From: Symbiodinium natans
Lineage: Eukaryota > Sar > Dinophyceae > Suessiales > Symbiodiniaceae
Reading direction: 5' to 3'
Assembly: GCA_905221605.1 (NCBI GenBank)
Contig: CAJNDS010002157.1
Location: forward strand, 526,501 to 590,500
DNA length: 64,000 bases
Position numbers and translations under genes: made by a program. Below the pieces are notes generated by a model. The model was not told the origin of the DNA. It saw only the letters and a list, made by a program, of their open reading frames with translations, and searched no databases. Within the stretch, counting starts at the first letter, position 1. Every line of letters starts with the position of its first letter. This document shows, in pieces, positions 55,389 through 64,000 of the stretch.

Positions 55389-55497
55389 GGTTTAGGGTTT
55401 AGGGTTTAGGGTTTAGGGTTTAGGGTTTAGGGTTTAGGGTTTAGGGTTTAGGGTTTAGGGTTTAGGGTTTAGGGTTTAGGGTTTAGGGTTTAGGGTT
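55389..55497. repeat. Telomeric array, 15 units
   Basis: Perfect TTTAGGG from 55389, directly upstream of the proposed gene B signal exon on the minus strand. Confidence 0.95.
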
Positions 55498-55985
55498 CCC
55501 AACTGGCAGATCAAAGAGGACGTGCAGGATGCTAATTACAGGAAGAAACTGGGGGCACAGGGAAAACCACGTTTGGGACAAAACCCTGTGCTCCTCCACA
55601 CTGGGTTTAGGGTTCAGGGTTTAGGGTTTAGGGTTTAGGGTTTAAAGGTTTAGGGTTTAGGGTTTAGGGTTTAGGGGGACTCTTCAGTTCGCCAGCTATT
55701 TTCTCTCTAGGGTTTAGGGCTTTTGGGTGTTCGGGTGCATGTGGCGGTTGCTTGGAGAGCCTGTTCCCCAACATCGCCCGCTTTCGACCATCTAGTTCTG
55801 CTTCAACCACTACCGAAGCCTTTAGATGAACATCCATAGGGACCTGTGGGGCAAGGGTTTAGGGTTGAGGGTTTATAGGGTTTAGCATACTGGCCTGAGG
55901 CAACTGGAACGGCTGAAACCCCATCAAGTCCAAAATCCCTGACCCCCTTGGGGGCACTTCTGAGTAGGGATAGCGGGGTAACTAT

Positions 55986-56094
55986 CCCTAAGGGTCCATG
56001 TACCTCACAAATATTTACTTGGGCCCCAAAGTCCTTGTCTAGGAAGTACGTTAAGGCCCGAGTACTCCCTATTGAGGTACATGGACCCTTAGGG
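55986..56094. mobile_element. Palindromic MITE family F
   Basis: A 19-base perfect terminal inverted repeat, CCCTAAGGGTCCATGTACC, and inner TACTTGGGCC / GGCCCGAGTA arms. Confidence 0.83.
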
Positions 56095-56339
56095 CATGGC
56101 CTATTCCCTTCGTCGGGCCCCAAAAGGACCATAATTCGGGGAAATCACCAGCTACTAGTTGGTGGGGGTGATGAACTTGGAAGGCGGGAAACCCTAAACC
56201 CTATAAACCCTAAACCCTACACCCTACACCCTAAGCCCTAAACCCTAAACCCTCCCCCAATCTTCTCAAGCCGAAGGAGCGCCGACATCAGAACCTCTTG
56301 GTGTCTAAGTCACAATGAGGGGCCTTTGTAGCTATGAAT

Positions 56340-56448
56340 GGGGATGCTCCCCTTTATACTAACTTCTACTAACGGCCCTTAATAGGGATTCTAACAGCAG
56401 GTACTATAGTCCCTATTAAGGACTGTTAGTATCAGGGGGAACATCCCA
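56340..56448. mobile_element. MITE family D with 10-bp target duplication
   Basis: Flanked by AGCTATGAAT and AGCTATAAAT (9 of 10 match). Inner pair GGCCCTTAATAGGGATT and CCCTATTAAGGACTGTTAG. Confidence 0.87.
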
Positions 56449-56637
56449 AGCTATAAATTTAAAGCCATCAGGCCTAGCTTGAGCTATAAGTCTAGCCTAT
56501 GACATGAAAAGTACCCCTAAGTATAGCTCGCATACTAAGGATGCCCCTCATTGTACAGATCTCTGAGTCGGGACGCGGGTGGAAAAGTACATGGCTGCGG
56601 CAACTCATCAAGTGGAGTTCAGAGCTTCGGGTTGAGA

Positions 56638-56799
56638 TGTTCCCCCCTTATGCTAACAGTCCTCAATAGGGATTGTTGTACCCCCTATTGTGATCCCTTA
56701 CCCTTGTGAGGACTGTTAAACCCTAAACCCTAAACCCTAAACCCTAAACCCTAAACCCTAAACCCTAAACCCTAAACCAGTATACGGGGCAACATCCCA
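56638..56799. mobile_element. MITE family D interrupted by a telomeric array
   Basis: The element reads GAGATGTTCCCCCCTTATGC through GAGGACTGTTA, then 60 bp of CCCTAAA repeats (56719-56778), then AGTATACGGGGCAACATCCC. Without the array the consensus GACTGTTAGTATA is restored. Confidence 0.87.
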
Positions 56800-57347
56800 A
56801 CCTTCAGGGGGTGCGTGGACATCGAGCCGGGGGGGCGTTGTGAACAACACCGGGTAGCTGCAGGTGGGGATGATCGAAGTAAACAATTTCATCTACATCT
56901 TTTTGCTTGTGATTTATCTGGGTTAACATCCGAATATGTATGTATATGATGCATATATATATTTATGTATGTATGTATGTGAATATATGTATATGAGTGC
57001 ATGATAGGGTTTGGGGTATAGGGTTGAGACGATCTAGAACTTTCGCGGGCGTTTGGATATGAACGCAGTCGGAAAATAGGGGTACCCTCCGTGAAGGTTC
57101 CTGCGCTCAGGAGGGATATCTTGAGCTTTCGGCCATGTTCGCGAAACCGCTTTTTGGGAGGCAATGCCCATGTGTTTGGATTCCTTCCGCCCCCAGCCTA
57201 AGCCCTAAGCCCTAAGCCCTAAGCCCTAACCCCTAAACCCTAATGAACCCTATTTCGGGGTTGCTGTGGAGGGGGCATGAGGATGTGGCGATGCGCAGGT
57301 GAAGGAGCAAGGGCAACTGTAGACCCTCATCCCATATGGGGTTTACG

Positions 57348-57449
57348 AAAATAGGGGACCCGAAAAAAGAACCCCCAAATAATACGATTCCCTAAAAACA
57401 AGGACCCCAATAAGGTACCCCTAATTTCGGAAACCCCCCATATGCACTT
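57348..57449. mobile_element. MITE family L
   Basis: GGGGTTTACGAAAATAGGGG and CCCTAATTTCGGAAACCCCC arms with ACCCCCAAATAATACGATTC centre. Confidence 0.72.
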
Positions 57450-57560
57450 TTTGTAGCTCGAGGGAGCCTCAAGAAACATAGCTCAAACCGCACACATCTT
57501 CCAAGCTCCCCAGATGCATCAGGTAGAGTTGCTGAGGGTTTGGCAGGGACTTTCTGGGAT

Positions 57561-57642
57561 AGGGTTTAGGGTTTAGGGTTTAGGGTTTAGGGTTTAGGGT
57601 TTAGGGTTTAGGGTTTAGGGTTTAGGGTTTAGGGTTTAGGGA
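57561..57642. repeat. Telomeric array, 11 units
   Basis: Perfect TTTAGGG beside the uncertain coding stretch at 57685-57890. Confidence 0.95.
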
Positions 57643-57684
57643 CTTGGGATCACATTGGGAATCGAAGGACACGAGTCTCTTCAA

Positions 57685-57890
57685 TTGTTGAAGGTCTCGG
57701 AAAACATCGTGGGCAAGACTCCAATCCGAGCCTTGTGGATCTCAGTAGGGAACAGGTTCACAGGCCACTGATGTGGAGACGATGCTCCACGGAAGACGCG
57801 TCCACAAAGCAGCGCAGTGGAGCTTTGTATGACTTCTGGGTTTGGGTGGTGTTGTTTGGTGCGGTGCTGCTTGCAAACCACTCTCGGCGA
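57685..57890 (-). CDS. Uncertain coding stretch
   Basis: The minus frame ends SPHQWPVNLFPTEIHKARIG then VLPTMFSETFNN before TGA. The plus strand is also open with a hydrophobic run (FWVWVVLFGAVLLAN). Neither reading has a recognised family, so strand and reality are undecided. Confidence 0.2.
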
Positions 57891-59698
57891 AGAACATGCC
57901 GGTTTAGGGTTTACGGTTTAGGGTGATAACCCGAAACTCTAAACCCAAAGCGCCACATGCTATAGGGTTTCGAGTCGGCATAGGTCGGCAGCAGGGGCAA
58001 TGCAGAGTCTGGTGGTGGGCGACAAGTTCACTGCGTTGGGACTCCCTTTTGAGGGTCTTTAGGGTTTGGGTTTAGGGTTGAGGGTTTAGGATTTAGGTGT
58101 ATCCTACCTAGGAGCTTCGCGCTGTCTTGCAGACGCCATGGCACTGCTTCCCATCGCTCTGCGAACGCCGACAACTCAGCGTGCTATGCTGCCTCAGAGC
58201 TAGGTATAGCCAGATTTGGGGTTCAGGGTTTAGGGTTTAGGGTTCGTTTCGCCACCTTCCTAGCCACGGCTGGGCGGGTTTGGAGGCTCACTCGTAGTCC
58301 GCAACGCTGCAACACACATCTCAGGTCTTGGGGTTTACAACCCTAAACCCTAAACCCTAAGCCCTAAGCCCTAAGCCCTAAGCCCTAAGCCCTAAGCCCT
58401 AAACCTTAACAACCTCTGAGCCCTGATGCAGCCTTTGTTAGGGCACATCCCTGCTTTGCAGGAAGAGCTGCTGATCCAGGCAGTTGTTCAAACCTAGGGG
58501 TTTTACCTGGGGGGAGGGGGGTTTAGGGTTTAGGGTTTAGGGTTTAGGGTTTAGGTTTAGGGTCCCTCGAGGTTTCAGGTTGTAATCTTGGGTCAAGGGG
58601 ACCCTTTTTAACGATCCTTAACGGCATATCGGTGCATATTGCGAGTAGACTAAGGGGAACCTTTGGGGTTACAACCTTCGGGGTACGAGCCTTAATGCCT
58701 TGTTCAAACTTGAACGTCCCCTCTCTCCTACTCCGACGAAAAAAGGCACAAGAATTCGAGTGCCTCAAGATACCTTTTCGTGCAGCAGAGGGGGGTGCCC
58801 AAATACCCTGAACCATCCCAAGCCCTAGGCCCTGGGCCCTAAACCCTCAACCCCTAAACCCCTAAACCCCTAACCCCTAACCCCTAACCCCTAACCCCTA
58901 AACCCTAAACCCTAAACCCTAAACCCTAGACAGCCGAAGCTCTCCTTCAGAAACAGACTGCCCATTTTGCTTCTCGAGCTTCTTCGCGTGGACACATGGG
59001 TTTCATCCAGCAGTACTCTCCTGAATCGAAGCCCCGAAGCTGAGAGGGTTTGGGGTTTCGGGTTTAGGGCTAGGGTTTAGGGTTTGGGGGTTGGGGTTTG
59101 GGGTTTAGGGTGTATCATATGCTCCGCGCACATCACCACGTGGGTGCAGTGCTGTGGTGGGCGCCAAGGTTCACGCTCCCTCGCAGCTCGCCCACCGAAA
59201 CTGCGACCTGTTTCGAAATCTGATACATGTGTTGTTGGCTCTCCTCGAAAAAGTCCATCCCGTCTTATTTCCTCGGATCGAGCGTTGTGCTGTGGGATTT
59301 GGGGGAATTCATAGCTTGGGCTTTCGGGGACCCAGCTGGCAGGGGCTGTCGCGCTCGCTGCTGCTCACCACAGCGCCCGCAGCTCGCTTCAGTTTAGGGT
59401 TGTGGGGGGACACGGCGTAGGGAACCAGGAACAGGCTTCAAGCACCCAGCCCGGGGTTTAGGGTTTAGGGTTTAGGGTTTCGGGTTTCGGGTTTGGGGTT
59501 GAGGGCTCGATAGAATCACAGGAAAGGGCAGTTGCAGGTTGATAGATGCTGTTTGTGCAATGCTCTTATGACCAGAACAGGTCTTAGCCTCTTACAAGAC
59601 GCTCTGTAGGCACCGTAGGCCCATCGGATTAGAGTCCATGATCTATAGGGGTCTTGTTGAATTCGAATATTGCGCTGATACAGGGGTGATAATTGGGC

Positions 59699-59791
59699 AC
59701 TTCCCAAACATAGGGGTACCCCTTTTACGCCCCGAATGAAAAATTCGCCTTCAAGAGACCCCCCAAAAGGGTACACCCTATTTTCGGCCCC
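59699..59791. mobile_element. MITE family L, diverged
   Basis: CACTTCCCAAACATAGGGGT and GTACACCCTATTTTCGGCCC arms with GAATGAAAAATTCGCC inner palindrome. Confidence 0.55.
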
Positions 59792-60492
59792 AGCTGCTTC
59801 GACGCCTTTTCTCAGGTGTGAACCCTCGATCAACTATGAACCCTAAATCCGAACACACACAATTTGCAGGTCCCAGTCCCTAAACCCTAAACCCTTTTTG
59901 AACCCGAACCCTAAACCCTAAGCCCAAAAACCTAAATCCTAAACCCTTTTTTACGGCTAGGACTGCTGCACTGCCTGCCAAATCCTAAACCCTAAACCCT
60001 AAACCCCAAACGCATTCCACGAATCACATGGAAGAAGCTCGAACGAAACCTTCATGGGGGGGGCTTCTCCAAATCCTGGTCTTGTTGGGGATCATACTCC
60101 AGTGAATAATTACAGATTAGGGTTTAGGGTTTGGGCATAACTTTGCTGAAGCCCCCATGAGGCGACAGAAAGACGCCGCAACAAACCCGGGCAAATAGTT
60201 TGTCCGGTACAGCACAGCCTGATAAATGGTACTTTCTGATTTTGGAGATCATGCGGCGCCTGGATGCCTGATTGCACTTGGGTCGTCCATGCGTGTGCCT
60301 GCATTTAAAAGGATCTGAATGGGAAACCCAAACAGGGAACCCCAAGAATAGGGGTTTAGGGTTTAGGGTTTCGGGTTTAGGGTTTCATATAAAGGGAATA
60401 TAGGGACCCTGGTGGGTATATTCCTATTCTATTCTTACTTTGCTGTTGGGGTGCCCTGTTTGGGGTTCCTTTCAACGTCCCTCTATCTCGTT

Positions 60493-60620
60493 GCCGAGTT
60501 CTTAGAAGCCCCCAAAAAGTATGCACTTTCAGTTCTGTGGGGTGTATAAAGTGTACTCGTTCCAGCTACTAAACCCTAAACCCTAAACCCTAAACCCTAA
60601 ACCCTAAACCCTAAAACCCT
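60493..60620. mobile_element. Family C element fused to telomeric array
   Basis: GTTGCCGAGTTCTTAGAAGC through the GTGTACTCGTTCCAGCTACT end, then CCCTAAA units begin directly. The join is at the same base as in desaturase intron 2. Confidence 0.7.
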
Positions 60621-60698
60621 AAACCCCCAAAAAAGACCGTACTTAAGAGAAACCCCCCCGGAGAAAGACACCAGTGACAAACGATGACATATGCCTAC

Positions 60699-60850
60699 TT
60701 GGGAACCCAGTAGCCGTACTACAATAAGGGCACCCTTCGTTTGAGGTTGCTTACTTTACACGGGAACCTAAACCCTAAACCCTAAACCCTAAACCCTAAA
60801 CCCTAAACCCTAAACCCTGAACCCTAAAGGGAACCACTGGGTTCCCAAGT
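60699..60850. mobile_element. Family A element with telomeric array, intergenic
   Basis: CTTGGGAACCCAGTAGCC at left and ACCACTGGGTTCCCAAG at right form the terminal inverted repeats. About eight CCCTAAA units replace the centre. No clear target duplication. Confidence 0.7.
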
Positions 60851-61169
60851 TCTACAGGCTTCGAAGTGCCATGAAACCTAACCCTGGCCTAAAGCCTAAA
60901 CCCTAAACCCCCCACAAAAAAGAACTTGCTTAAGAGAAACCCCCAGACAAAGACACCAGTGACAACCGGTGACAAAATGCCCACAACTTCCCCCCCCCCC
61001 CCATGATAACCTCCTTATATACCCCTTCTATAGCTCTAAACCCTAAACCCTAAAACCCTAAACCCTACACCCTAAACCCCCCCCCCCCCCATTATAACCT
61101 CTTTATATAGCTCTAAACCCTAACCCCTAAACCCTAAACCCTACACCCTAAAGCCGGGGTCCCGAATGA

Positions 61170-62407
61170 CTACAACCAGGTGGACTCTGTCTTCTGATTC
61201 AGGGAATCCGGCGGTTGCCATCCTGGCTCAGGCTCAGCTTCTGCTTCGGGGTCTGGCAGCTTCTCCTGCATGGAGGGTTTAGGGTTTAGGGTTTAGGGTT
61301 TAGGGTTTAGGGTTTAGGGTTTAGGGTTTAGGGTTTAGTTGCTGAGTTCGTAAGCCCCCCCAAAAAAGTGTACACTTTCAGTTCTGTAGGGGATTGTAGT
61401 TAATCCCTTCCCCCTAATATTAAACGGGGGGTCCCCCCCCCCCCTTAAAAATTCGAAAAGTATTTTTATTATTAGGGGGTATTTTTATCGAAATGTCGCC
61501 AAATTAGACTTCAGGGTTACTCAAGTAATGAAGTACTTCATTGTGCTGTACAGAGAGACAGGAGACAGAGAGAAGGGGAGAGCTCAACTTTCGCAGCACA
61601 GCGAGGCTCAGACAGAGCTACGGAGAAAGCCTTGACTCCGAAGCCTAAACCCTTAATGAACCCTAAGCCCTAAACCCTAAACCCTAAACCCTAAACCCTG
61701 ACCCTAAACCCTCCTTGGCTTCAGGGTTTCAGGAGCCCTGAACCCCCCCCCTAATTCGGAATAGGTTTTAAAAGGCGGGCTCGGTTTCGGGAGGTTTTTC
61801 CGGAAAGTATTTTTATTATTAGGGGGGTATTTAATAAAAGGGGGAAGGGATTATCCGAAAGACTGTAAGGTCAGCTACTAAACCCTCAGCCCTAAACCCT
61901 AAACCCTAAGCACCTTCTGAGATCCATCTCAGCCTGGTAAACTCCCTCTCAAACCCCAAGCCTCTCCTGCCCGCAGTACCCAAAGCTATGCCCTATGCAA
62001 ACCCCCCTCTAAACCCTAAACCCTAAACCCTAAACCCTAAACCCTAAACCCTAAAACCCTAAACCCTAAATAAACCTTAACCCCCAAAAACCCTAAACCC
62101 CAAACCCTGACCCCCCCCGGGCCCCCGCCCCAAACCCCAACAAAAAACAAAATGAAAAGTACATCGCAAATCAACCCTAACCCCTGAAAAGCCTAAACCC
62201 TAAACCCTGACCCCCCCCCCCGCCCCCCGCCCCCAACCCCAACAAAAACAAAATGAACAGTAAATCGCAAATAAGCTCTAAACACCCTAAACCCTAAACC
62301 CCAAAAAACAAAATGAAAAGTCAATCGCAAGCGTCGGCCTGTTCCAGTTCCGACACTGACAGTTCCGCCTCCTTCTTCGTCGCTATCGCCTCCAACTTCT
62401 CCTGCAC
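61170..62407 (-). CDS. C-terminal two exons of a coiled-coil/acidic protein
   Basis: Exon 62339-62407 (23 codons, phase 0) encodes a heptad-rich helix, VQEKLEAIATKKEAELSVSE then LEQ. Exon 61170-61265 (phase 0) encodes EKLPDPEAEAEPEPGWQPPD, then SLNQKTESTW and L before TAG. Splice sites are GC/AG. The intron holds a 9-unit telomeric array and a family C element split by an insertion. Upstream exons were not found; function unknown. Confidence 0.5.
61276..61338. repeat. Telomeric array, 9 units
   Basis: TTTAGGG eleven bases upstream of exon 61170-61265; a family C element begins immediately after it. Confidence 0.95.
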
Positions 62408-62449
62408 CTGCAGCCCCCAAGGTAAAGGAGGGGTGTGGGGATTTAGGGA

Positions 62450-62525
62450 GGTTTAGGGTTTAGGGTTTAGGGTTTAGGGTTTAGGGTTTAGGGTTTAGGG
62501 TTTAGGGTTTAGGGTTTAGGGTTTT
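62450..62525. repeat. Telomeric array, 10 units
   Basis: Perfect TTTAGGG upstream (minus sense) of exon 62339-62407. Confidence 0.95.
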
Positions 62526-63132
62526 GGGATTTAGGGTTTTGGGTTTCAGGGTATCGGGCCCAAGGGGTGTAGGGGTTTAGGAATTTCTGTCATGGGTTCC
62601 CCTACCAACTCCCCCCCCCCCCCCCTAAACTACCCCCCCTTAAGGTTGCCCCAACATATTAAGGGGGGAACCCAGGCGGGGTAGTATACAGAGGGAAAAG
62701 TTGTGGGGAAACCCATGTTTTTTGTGGGGTCTAGGGCTTCATATAGCGGGGTTTAGGGTTTAGGGTTTAGGGTTTAGGGCTTAGGGGTTCGAGGCTCGCT
62801 GGGGTAGCTGGTGCTCTCCGAAGCCGTAAACCTTATGTGCGCTTAGACGCTGAGTAAATCCCCTAAACCCCCGAAAACCCCTAAACCCCGAAACCGCAGA
62901 AGCCCCCGAACCCCCCCAAAACCCCCGAAAGCCCCAAACCCTACTTAAATTGAGTGGGTATTTTGGGTCGTGCTCGCTACGCGCATATCAGAGATTGTCA
63001 GCGGGAGAATCTAGGTAGCTCCTGCATTATCATTCCGTTCGCCAGTTGCTATGAATACTCGGCTGCGCATGTACACAGATGTTATCGTTGCTTCGGACAC
63101 AGACAAAGGATGGCTTTGCAAGGTTTATTTGC

Positions 63133-63222
63133 GGTTTACGAAGAAAATAGGGGACCCCTACTTTAGACCCGCAAATAGTAGGATCCCCTTATAATAAGGA
63201 CCCCAATAAGGTACCCTAATTT
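63133..63222. mobile_element. MITE family L
   Basis: GGTTTACGAAGAAAATAGGG and GGACCCCAATAAGGTACCCT; shares the AATAGTAGGATCCCCTTATA centre. Confidence 0.7.
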
Positions 63223-63337
63223 CGCTGCTGACTTTTGATCTGAAACTCCCAAACAAGTATGGAGACAAAAAACCATTTGGGGTCCCTTAAAAACAGACCC
63301 ACGAGAAGGTATTCCCTTTTTCCGGAAAACCCCAAAC

Positions 63338-63470
63338 CCCAAACCCCAAACCCCAAACCCCAAACCCCAAACCCCAAACCCTAAACCCTAAACCCTAAAC
63401 CCTAAACCCTAAACCCTAAACCCTAACCCGAAACCCTAAACCCTAAACCCTAACCCTAAACCCCAAATAT
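63338..63470. repeat. CCCCAAA then CCCTAAA array
   Basis: Six CCCCAAA units grade into CCCTAAA with one CCCGAAA: another homogeneous variant block at the edge of a canonical one. Confidence 0.93.
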
Positions 63471-64000
63471 TTAGGGGCATGGATCCTTAGGGCCATTTTG
63501 GTTTGTGGAAGTTCAGCCGGGTTTTCCCGGCTGTCCTAGACAGAAAGGCTGAGGAGCCTGGATCGGAACTTCGATGGAACCCTAGGCCCTAAACCCTAAA
63601 CCTCTCTTACTATTTGTCTATATATATATGTGTATATATATATATATAAACCCTGATGGGTTCGTGGGCAAGGCACAAACCTTAGTGGGCAAGGCAAAGA
63701 CCATGACAAACCTCAGTGGGCAAGGCACGCCCGTGCCTTGCCCGCCAGGTTTGTGCCTTGCCCACCAAGGTTTGTGCCTTGCCGAACAAGGTTTATGCCT
63801 TGGCCCCCCCCCTCCCTCCCGCTTCGTGTGCCCCCCTGCCCCCCTGCCCCCGCCCCCTCCCTGCCCCCGCTCCCTGCCACCCCCCCCCCCCCCCCCTTCT
63901 TCAGTGTTTATGGAGCTTTGGGGATGGGAAGGCTTAGGGCTGCGGCTGAAAATGGTAAGTGTAGAAAATCTTAATGTTTTGGGGTTCTCTGGTGGGTACT

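Larger units (their letters stand above)
54700..61169. other. Mostly repeats between gene B's N-terminus and the coiled-coil gene
   Basis: Outside the signal exon near 55363, this holds telomeric arrays, MITEs D, F, L and families A and C. Open frames at 59110-59420 (plus) and 60120-60330 (minus) have no recognisable family. Confidence 0.5.
62526..64000. other. Right edge, no confident gene
   Basis: C and G tracts, telomere variants, a family L element, and at 63660-63800 several tandem and inverted copies of a GTTTGTGCCTTGCC-like motif. The plus frame at 62954-63130 is unsupported. Confidence 0.5.

Noticed and set aside
59580-59660. tRNA-like sequence around CCATCGGATTAGAGTCCATG
   Set aside because: No full cloverleaf could be drawn and no T-arm consensus follows.
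1-64000. Window as a chromosome end, because of the many TTTAGGG blocks
   Set aside because: Blocks are short, in both orientations, decayed to different degrees and lie inside introns of intact genes, so they are interstitial.

Overview
This window reads as nuclear DNA of a dinoflagellate alga; the genus cannot be told from it. Three things support this. (1) Reconstructed genes use GT, GC and GA 5' splice sites in mixture, always with an AG|G-type 3' site. (2) Arrays of the Arabidopsis-type telomere unit TTTAGGG, and decayed versions of it, lie throughout the window, inside introns and between genes. (3) Most reconstructed genes lie on the minus strand and are cut into very short exons by small inverted-repeat elements (introners). 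All exon calls come from splice reasoning by eye: phase continuity, paralogue comparison and family motifs. No transcript was available.

Layout. Receptor gene A (minus, runs off the left edge) occupies about 1-16430, and paralogue gene B (minus) about 33600-49575. Both encode a ligand-binding domain of the ANF/GABA-B receptor type, then GCC2/GCC3-like cysteine-rich repeats, then many membrane segments. Gene B's probable N-terminal exons (signal peptide at 55363, first beta strand at 54186-54268) lie upstream of a complete eight-exon cytochrome b5-fused front-end fatty acid desaturase (51387-53980). The desaturase therefore appears nested in the first large intron of gene B. A U6 snRNA copy lies inside another gene B intron (47532-47635). 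The last two exons of a coiled-coil protein lie at 61170-62407. A small three-exon plus-strand gene is possible at 23291-23799. About 16.4-33 kb and 54.7-64 kb are mostly repeats.

The striking system is intron birth. In the desaturase, six of seven introns are inserted elements that begin after a duplicated 4-base target starting with G. The left copy of that duplication becomes the 5' splice site (GCAC, GTAC, GAAC, GAGA, GCTC, GTCT) and the element's own end (CCAAG or CTAAG) becomes the 3' splice site. Genes A and B, about 34 kb apart and alignable exon by exon, carry mostly different introners, so each paralogue shows the empty site of the other. Telomeric arrays are embedded in many of these elements, often within a few bases of the terminal inverted repeat. 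Some arrays are flanked by direct duplications of 22-32 bp of local sequence, as expected if breaks were filled with telomeric DNA. A second layer of palindromic MITE families, one with 10-bp target duplications, is nested in introners and introns.
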